DNA of 61,133 nucleotides. It comes from Mesostigma viride. Taxonomy: Eukaryota; Streptophyta; Mesostigmatophyceae; Mesostigmatales; Mesostigmataceae. Below the pieces are notes generated by a model that was not told the origin of the DNA, did no database searches, and saw only the letters and a program-made list of their open reading frames with translations. A program made the translations under genes and the position numbers. The stretch covers positions 5,001-66,133 of the forward strand of contig RPFO01000986.1 in the NCBI GenBank assembly GCA_009746045.1, in the 5' to 3' direction. Positions 55,866-61,133 of this stretch are shown here, in pieces (position 1 is the stretch's first letter; the number at the start of each line of letters is the position of its first letter).

Positions 55866-57997
55866 ATGAACAGCATGAGGATTTTATCAAAAAGGAGGAA
55901 GCGCGAAATGCGAAGATTTGAGGGACAGGAAGAGGTCGACGTGGACAACTTGCCCGCGAACGACGTCCCGAGACAAGGACTGAAGCGACTGACGCGATTG
56001 TCGGACCGGCCCGCGTTCGTCCCGACGAAACGCGTCGTGGACAACCCCGACGAGCCGAAGAAGGGGGCGGCGGCGTCCTCCGTCGCCCCTCCGTCGTCCC
56101 AGCCGCGACCTCCTCCGCGACCTCCGCCGTGTCCGCCGACGCGCCGACTTCGCTCCCGCCGGATTGGCCCGTGTCAGCCCCGTTGGACGCGACCCAGGTG
56201 TACGTGCGCGATTACTTCGAGGGACACAAGTCGTCCAAACCGCCGAGGACCCAATCGTTGCTGAACCGGGGGTGCAACCAGAATCCCGCGGATCCCGAGA
56301 ACCGGTACATGGCGGTCCAGCAGGCCGTGGTCAACACGCACTTGCGAGCCTTGGCGGCGCGACCGACCGACCAGCGCGGTTTTCTGGCGTGGCACTCCAC
56401 GGGGTCGGGCAAGACGTGCACGGCCATGGCGGCCATAGACGCGTTTTGGGACACGAACAAGCGCATCTTGCTCGTCACGAGTCTCGAGAACGCGAGAGGC
56501 AAACTGCCGGAATACGTCCATTGCGCCCGTCTGTTCCCTCGATTCAGGAACGACACGCCCAACCAGATCATCGACAAGTTGAGAAAACGGATCTTCCAAC
56601 ACGACCTCATCACCTTCCCCCGTCTCGCTCACATGCTCGGACTGGAAGGGATCCACGCGAACAAGGACGCGAACAAGAACCTCCTCAGCAACGCCCTGCT
56701 GGTCATGGACGAGGTCCACAACCTCTACCGGCCTTCCATCCCCTCTCTTCTCAAGGAACACCAGGCGCTCCTCCGGTTCCTGTTGAACAACACGAGGAAG
56801 GAGACGGAGAACCTTTTCATGGTCATCCTCACGGCCACGTTGGGCGAGGACGAGAAGGAGATATTGAATCTCCTCAACATGATTCGGAGGAAGGGCACCG
56901 CGCCTTTGACGGCGGAGTCCCCTCCCTCCGCGTTCACCGGACTGCTGTCCTTCGTCGATTACGCGGGAGACACGTCGACGTACCCGAAGATCGTGAAGGA
57001 CATCGACCACGTGGTCAGGATGAGCCCGGACCAGGCCATGCTCGTGAGGAATCGACTCGTGGCGAGCTCCAAGTCGAAGAGGAACGACCCCGCGCACCCG
57101 ATGTATCTGGCCGAAGCGCGACGAGCGGCGAACACGGTCCCGTTCAAGGATGTCGACAAAGCACACCTGTTGGAGGAGTTGCCGCGACTGTCCCCGAAGT
57201 TCAAACGACTGTCCGAGATCGTGACCAGCTCGCCGAACGAGAAACACTACGTCTACACGTTCTTCAACGTGGGCGGCATCAAGGAACTGTCGCGAGTGTT
57301 TGACGCGTTAGGGTATAACAGACTGGGTAGTAGCAAGCCGGAGAAACCGGGGAAGAGGTACGCTTTGTTGGGAGTGGAAGACGACGAGCCGGCTCTAAAA
57401 ATGCAGCACGTGCGGGACGTCTTCAACGAGAAGAGCAACGCCAAAGGGGAGTTCTTGCACGTGATCCTGGCTCGGAGGAAATTCAACGAGGGACTCGACC
57501 TCAAGGGCGTGCGACACGTGCACATCGTCGAGCCGTTGCTGTCGAAGAACGCCGAAAAGCAGACGATCGCTCGGGCGGTGCGCTACTGCTCTCACTCGTT
57601 CTTGTCCAAGGAGGCGTGGACAGTCACCGTTCACAGGTATCTGTCCGTGGGGGACGAGACGTCCAAACTGAATTCCCTCACGACGGAACAGATCGAGAAG
57701 ACCAAGGGCGTCATCGTGAAGCGCGTCAAGGAGATGATAGCCGAATCCGGAAACGGCACGGACTCCCGCATCCTCATGTTGGTGGCCAACAACGCGTTGG
57801 ACCTGCTGGACTCGATCGCGCCTTCCGTCGACCGCCGCATCGCCAAGGAGGCCGCGGAAAGAGCGAGGAACGAGAGCATGGAGAAGTTGCTCACTTCTTT
57901 GCGCTCCGCCGCCGTCGACTGCCGCCTGTTCGCTTCGATGCACAACTCCGCGCCTTTCCGCGAGGCTTCCGGACGGTCCGAGATTTCTTGCGGGTAA
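55866..57997 (+). pseudogene. D6/D11-like SF2 helicase, N-terminal frameshift
   Basis: NTP-dependent helicase/translocase of the poxvirus D6-D11 (early transcription factor / NPH-I) group, a core NCLDV gene used in transcription. The start at ATG 55866 (MNSMRILSKRRKR) runs to about 56060, where a shift at the G run in aagaagggggcgg is needed to enter the main frame, which has only a GTG at 56129. Numbered from that GTG: Walker A STGSGKT (90-96), DEVH (194-197), TAT (235-237), YVYTFFNVGGI (~374-384), KFNEGLDLKGVRHVHIVEP (451-469), and motif VI QTIARAVRYCSH (478-489). Motifs are intact, so the frameshift may be a sequencing error. Confidence 0.9.
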
Positions 57998-58111
57998 CCC
58001 TCTTTTGACCCCCGAGTGACCCTCTCTCGCCCCTTCTCTTATCCCCCCCCTTGATCTGGGTCAAACCCGATCAAGTTGCCGTGATCATCCATGTCAAATC
58101 CAGCGAAAGGG
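57998..58111. other. Intergenic region between convergent genes
   Basis: C-rich and pyrimidine-rich (gaccctctctcgccccttct), with a gatctgggtcaaacccgatc inverted repeat near 58052-58072 that could act as a bidirectional terminator. Confidence 0.4.
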
Positions 58112-58840
58112 TTATTTTGGCGCGGAGGCGGTCGAGGAAGATTGTGCATCATCATTTCTTCGGATCGGGTTAAGACCGTCAAGGGCATCCGCTACCCCGT
58201 CAGCATATTCTTGTTGATCGGCCGGGGTAAAACTGGCAAATATTTCTGCGAGTTCTCGAGGTCGATTTGTACCGGGTGGAGGAGAACCCGGATCTCGACG
58301 CCTCATCGCCACATCGAGTGGCACGTCTCCGAGTATGGTCTGTGCCAACTCATCCCTTAAAATCCCAGGTCGATATGCGGACAGTATTCCATTTGTGTAA
58401 TAACCGTCAACTGGCGGACGACCGTGGTCCCCGTGTCGAACGAGTCGGAGTGCGTTGGGGTTATCGACACTACTCACGCTGCTTCTAGCGCTACTGATAT
58501 TGCTATCGCTGCTCCAGACACTATCTCTGCTCAGACTGCTCCTGACACTGCCCCATGGACTGCTCCCACTCTGACTGCCAAAGAGCGCTTCCGCGTGGGC
58601 GTCCACTTCCCCGTCGACCTGCGTACCGTGCGACCGCACGGAGGGTCTAAGGGGCGGATTAGGTGGATCTACGGACACACCGCCCCACCCACCTCCTCCG
58701 ACGATCCTGCCACCTCCGTCTCCATTAGCTCCATAAATCATCGGATAAGGGCCCTTCCCATTCGACACCCCCACTCGTACTGGGTGACAAACCCATCGGA
58801 TGCCCTGTTCCGTCTTTTTTTCGCCGTTCTTTGGTTTCAT
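58112..58840 (-). CDS. Unknown viral protein, Ser/Gly-rich
   Basis: 243 codons from MKPKNGEKK, the third of three close in-frame ATGs. The N-terminus is basic, with VCHPVRVGVSNGKG and a Gly-rich part. A Ser/Arg-rich stretch with RSSLSRDSVWSSDSN and SSARSSVSS may be phosphorylated. The C-terminal helical part is PGILRDELAQTILGDVPLD ... EIFASFTPADQQEYADGV. No family recognised. The overlapping plus-strand frames are shadows. Confidence 0.6.
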   Translation of the reverse strand: MKPKNGEKKTEQGIRWVCHPVRVGVSNGKGPYPMIYGANGDGGGRIVGGGGWGGVSVDPPNPPLRPSVRSHGTQVDGEVDAHAEALFGSQSGSSPWGSVRSSLSRDSVWSSDSNISSARSSVSSVDNPNALRLVRHGDHGRPPVDGYYTNGILSAYRPGILRDELAQTILGDVPLDVAMRRRDPGSPPPGTNRPRELAEIFASFTPADQQEYADGVADALDGLNPIRRNDDAQSSSTASAPK

Positions 58841-58864
58841 AATCACCATAATACACACACAGAT

Positions 58865-59397
58865 TTAACGTCTCTTCGCTCTGGTGCTCTTCCGACGAGC
58901 GCCCTTCCGACGATAACGCCTCTGTTCAGTGGCGTGCGGATCTACTGGCGGATCTCCTCCTCCTCCTCCTCCTGCTGCCGCTCCTCCTCCTGCCCCTCCT
59001 GCTGGTGCTCCTGCTGCTGCCGCTCCTGCTGCTGCTCCTGCTGCTGCTGGTGCTCCTGCTGCCGCTCCTGCTGCTGCTCCTGCTGCTGCCGCTCCTGTTG
59101 CCGCTCCTCCGCCCCCCCCGCGCCACCATGGGAAAGGCACTCCGACGGCATAAGGAACGTACCGGTTCACGACGATGGGGTCCGCGTAATAGGGCCGGCG
59201 GTAGGGATCGTACGAATACGAGGGGCGCGCGGGATAGGACGCGGCACGGGCGGCGCTCGCGCGCGGGTAGTACACGGACCGTCCGGCAGACGACCTGCCC
59301 TCGCGGTCTTGCTGTGAACCGAGCAGTACTTGTTGGGAGTCCTCCGCTTACAGAATCTCCCGTTTTTCATCTGGTATTCGCATTGGTGAGTGGACAT
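58865..59397 (-). pseudogene. Zinc-motif protein with Gly/Ala-rich middle and basic tail, frameshifted
   Basis: The frame from ATG 59397 starts with C-x9-C-x8-C-x2-H (CEYQMKNGRFC ... KYCSVH), then SKTARAGRLPDG. The neighbouring frame, which has no ATG (GTG at 59275), continues with YYPRASAARAASYPARPSYSYDPY, a long Gly/Ala stretch, and the basic tail RRKGARRKSTRAKRR. A single-base shift near 59275-59285 would join them into ~175 residues. The zinc motif matches that of the intron-nested gene at 50502-51263. The basic tail suggests DNA binding in the virion (inference). Two overlapping genes are the alternative. Confidence 0.6.
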
Positions 59398-59426
59398 AAC
59401 GTATACAAAGTCGCGTACAGAAAATT

Positions 59427-59849
59427 TTACCCCCCTCTGAAGAATTTGCCTATTCGACTGAAGAACCCAGTCGGTTGCGAAGGTGGAGGAGGTGGAGGGG
59501 GGGGAGGCGGCGGAGGCGCCGCCGGTGCGTATTGAGGGGGGGCGGCATACATGGACGGCATGAACCTATGAATGACCACCGGGTTCGGTCTAGGGGTCAT
59601 GCCGTACTGCGGCATCATCGCGGGCATGTGACGAGGTATGCCGTATTGAGACATCGTAGGCATGCCCATGGAAGGAGGAAGGGCCATCCGACGACGAGCA
59701 CCTTGATAACGTCTACCATTTGTCTTCTTAGGACGAGAGGGACGGCGTGGAGCGTACATGCTCCATCCCCCGCCGCGCGGTCCCGTTCCTGACCTACGCG
59801 GTGCTCGCCTCGTAGCGCGCCGTCTCGGACGATAGCCGTAGTTATACAT
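59427..59849 (-). CDS. Basic, Pro/Met/Tyr-rich small virion-like protein
   Basis: 140 codons. The N-terminal third is Arg-rich (YRPRRRATRRAPRRSG, RPSRPKKTNGRR). The middle has Met/Pro/Tyr repeats (SMGMPTMSQYGIPRHMPAMMPQYGM), then poly-Pro of about 12 residues, ending in an amphipathic basic segment, TGFFSRIGKFFRGG. This composition is that of core or protamine-like viral proteins; no homologue known to me. The ending segment could bind membranes (inference). Confidence 0.65.
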   Translation of the reverse strand: MYNYGYRPRRRATRRAPRRSGTGPRGGGWSMYAPRRPSRPKKTNGRRYQGARRRMALPPSMGMPTMSQYGIPRHMPAMMPQYGMTPRPNPVVIHRFMPSMYAAPPQYAPAAPPPPPPPPPPPPSQPTGFFSRIGKFFRGG

Positions 59850-59881
59850 CTTTACAAATTATCACGACATAATTTATCGAT

Positions 59882-60376
59882 ATGAACTCCGCTCTCCAAT
59901 CGTGCCCGTTGAAGATTCACCAATCCGGCTCCAAACGAACGCAAATCCTGATCACGGGGACGAACGCGGAACGAGACACCGTCTTCGAGTTGTCCCAGCC
60001 GGTCAGAAACGTCCAATCCTGTCGTCTGGTGTGGGCCCAGATCCCGCCGACCGCCAACGGGTCGGCGGCCGTCAGCGTCCACCTCGGACGGGACCCGCTG
60101 ACGAAAGTGTTCACCGCCGTCCCCGCGTCCGGATCCACGATGAACGCGAACCACTTCCACGCAGGCAGGCCCCACTTCTTCGTGGTGCCCAACGGCGTCG
60201 AGATCTACACCCCTGCCAGGGAGATCGACGACGCCATCATCTTCACCCCCGAACTAAACGGAGTCACGTCCGTCCGCGTGGAGATCTTCGACCTTCCATC
60301 CGCCTCGAACGAGCTCCTCGACCTCGGGGGAAACAAATTCACTCTCCTGCTCGAGCTCGTCACCGCGCACGCTTGA
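59882..60376 (+). CDS. Unknown, beta-rich putative virion protein
   Basis: 164 codons. It starts 32 bp from the divergent gene at 59849. There is no signal peptide or transmembrane helix. Alternating hydrophobic strands (RTQILITGTNAERDTVFEL, SCRLVWAQIP, VEIYTPAREIDDAIIF, KFTLLLELVTA) suggest a compact beta fold such as a minor capsid or penton-type protein (inference only). Not recognised. Confidence 0.7.
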   Translation: MNSALQSCPLKIHQSGSKRTQILITGTNAERDTVFELSQPVRNVQSCRLVWAQIPPTANGSAAVSVHLGRDPLTKVFTAVPASGSTMNANHFHAGRPHFFVVPNGVEIYTPAREIDDAIIFTPELNGVTSVRVEIFDLPSASNELLDLGGNKFTLLLELVTAHA

Positions 60377-60429
60377 GCCGACGGCGAGGCACGGGATGCG
60401 ATCGACGACGTGTTTCATCCAACACCTAT

Positions 60430-60504
60430 TCAACAACGGGCGATGGATTCTAGCCAACCACGGACGAAAGCGGATACGAGGACGAGAATCGCGATCACGA
60501 GCAT
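60430..60504 (-). CDS. Possible 24-residue membrane peptide
   Basis: ATG at 60504 gives MLVIAILVLVSAFVRGWLES then IARC and a stop: one short hydrophobic helix with a basic end. It lies between two genes and fills an otherwise empty gap. Very short viral membrane proteins exist in large DNA viruses, but chance cannot be excluded. Confidence 0.3.
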   Translation of the reverse strand: MLVIAILVLVSAFVRGWLESIARC

Positions 60505-60527
60505 GGTCCCATAATAGACTCACGAAT

Positions 60528-60824
60528 CTAGTTGCGCTTGTTGAGCGTGACCTTCCCCTTCATGAGAGCCTCGAACTGCATCCCCACGACTTCCGCGGGG
60601 TCGCCGTTTCCCTGAGGCTTCGGGGGGCGGGTCTGGGACGCCACGGGGCGATCGCGGTAGGTCCGCGACCTCATCATTTTGTACAACTCTTTCGTCGCCT
60701 CGTTCACCCTGTTGATCTCGTCCTCTTGGTCCTTCAGGATCGGGCTGATGATCACGGGGCCTGACGCGGGCGGCGCGGGTTTGGAAGGAGCGACGGCGGC
60801 CGGCTTGCTGCGGAAGAAATCCAT
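60528..60824 (-). CDS. Small unknown viral protein
   Basis: 98 codons from MDFFRSK. The N-terminus is Ala/Pro-rich (KPAAVAPSKPAPPASG). A helical centre (DQEDEINRVNEATKELYKMMRS) could form a coiled coil. The C-terminus is basic (GKVTLNKRN). No signal, transmembrane segment or known motif. Confidence 0.6.
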   Translation of the reverse strand: MDFFRSKPAAVAPSKPAPPASGPVIISPILKDQEDEINRVNEATKELYKMMRSRTYRDRPVASQTRPPKPQGNGDPAEVVGMQFEALMKGKVTLNKRN

Positions 60825-60885
60825 AGTAACGCCTTCTTTACACATACTTCGGGAGATAAAAACTATCTATCCAAACTGCTAACGC

Positions 60886-61133
60886 CTACCATGTCAGGGA
60901 GGGGTTCTCGCCTCCGATCCTCTCGTTCCGCTCTCTTTCTCGCTGCAACTCCGGCAATAGGGTATGGACTTCGTATCGTCTAGCTTTATCGTCCTCGACT
61001 AGCGTCCACCCGTCTCCTCGCAACCACTCAGACCTTCGTGTCGGGAGCTGTTCTAGATGGCGTTCGAATTCTCGTCTGGTGAGATTCCTATCACACACGT
61101 GAATGAAATCCGATCCGGTCAAAAAAAGCTTCA
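60886..61133 (-). CDS. Unknown small protein, runs to the window edge
   Basis: The frame is open to the right edge. The last bases give (A)TG AAG CTT TTT TTG ACC if the base beyond the window is A, so the start codon is probably cut by the edge. The visible protein, LTGSDFIHVCDRNLTRREFERHLEQL ... LLPELQRERERNERIGG, is charged and helical, about 80 residues. No family recognised. Confidence 0.55.
   Translation of the reverse strand, partial: KLFLTGSDFIHVCDRNLTRREFERHLEQLPTRRSEWLRGDGWTLVEDDKARRYEVHTLLPELQRERERNERIGGENPSLTW

Noticed and set aside
56164-57303. Long plus- and minus-strand frames overlapping the helicase
   Set aside because: They are shadows in high-GC sequence; only one frame carries the ordered SF2 motifs.
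58424-59317. 297-codon plus-strand frame (Ser/Cys-rich)
   Set aside because: It is the complement of two minus-strand genes and dominated by the reverse of Gly/Ala codons.

Overview
The window looks like nuclear DNA of a eukaryotic microalga, probably a green alga (inference), carrying an inserted and partly rearranged giant-virus (NCLDV) genome segment. The evidence for a eukaryotic host is dense satellite DNA, nested LTR retrotransposons, and CACTA-like and piggyBac-like DNA transposons with target-site duplications (TSDs). The evidence for the virus is the compact gene-dense right end: a D6/D11-type SF2 helicase, a ribonucleotide reductase, small membrane-anchored and basic virion-like proteins, Cys/His-motif proteins, and closely packed genes on both strands.

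Layout. (1) 1-2850: non-coding sequence with a tRNA-like remnant at the left edge and a 30-bp minisatellite. (2) 2851-27645: two arrays of one ~72-bp satellite in opposite orientation. Between them lies a GC-rich minisatellite split by LTR element A (9597-24410, TSD ggtgc). Element B (15779-21972, opposite strand, TSD taagg) sits inside the reverse-transcriptase gene of A. A 769-bp inverted-repeat DNA element sits inside the integrase gene of A. The left satellite array also holds an 882-bp fully palindromic element (6017-6898, TSD gccat). (3) 27646-29432: a truncated retroelement with a frameshifted gag-like gene. (4) 29433-39862: a very large palindrome of viral-type DNA, with ~2.4-kb arms meeting with no spacer at 31810/31811. 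Each arm carries a membrane-protein gene and a Cys/His-repeat gene. A 5.7-kb CACTA-like transposon (31911-37584) interrupts the right arm 100 bp from the axis. (5) 39863-45240: gene-free tandem repeats (a G-rich 9-bp unit, a 50-bp unit, a 105-bp unit), the last split by a 1.7-kb piggyBac-like element at TTAA. (6) 45241-61133: viral gene block.

Viral gene block. It holds about 15 genes. A B12-dependent (class II) ribonucleotide reductase is split by two GT-AG introns. The second intron falls inside the catalytic NPCGE motif and contains a complete antisense gene. Other genes encode a D6/D11-like helicase, single-pass membrane proteins, two paralogous basic proteins sharing a PIPWxN/RTxADE motif, and several Arg/Pro/Gly-rich putative core proteins. 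Several otherwise sound reading frames are broken by single-base shifts, at least three of them at G/C homopolymers, so either sequencing error or early decay is possible.

Best candidates for something new: the spacer-less head-to-head viral palindrome, which resembles an unresolved hairpin-telomere or concatemer junction now fixed in a chromosome; the class II reductase with a gene-bearing intron in its active site; and a group of LTR elements (A, B and the palindromic element) sharing AGTT...AACT termini and 5-bp TSDs, in which A and B place the protease-like domain after the integrase.
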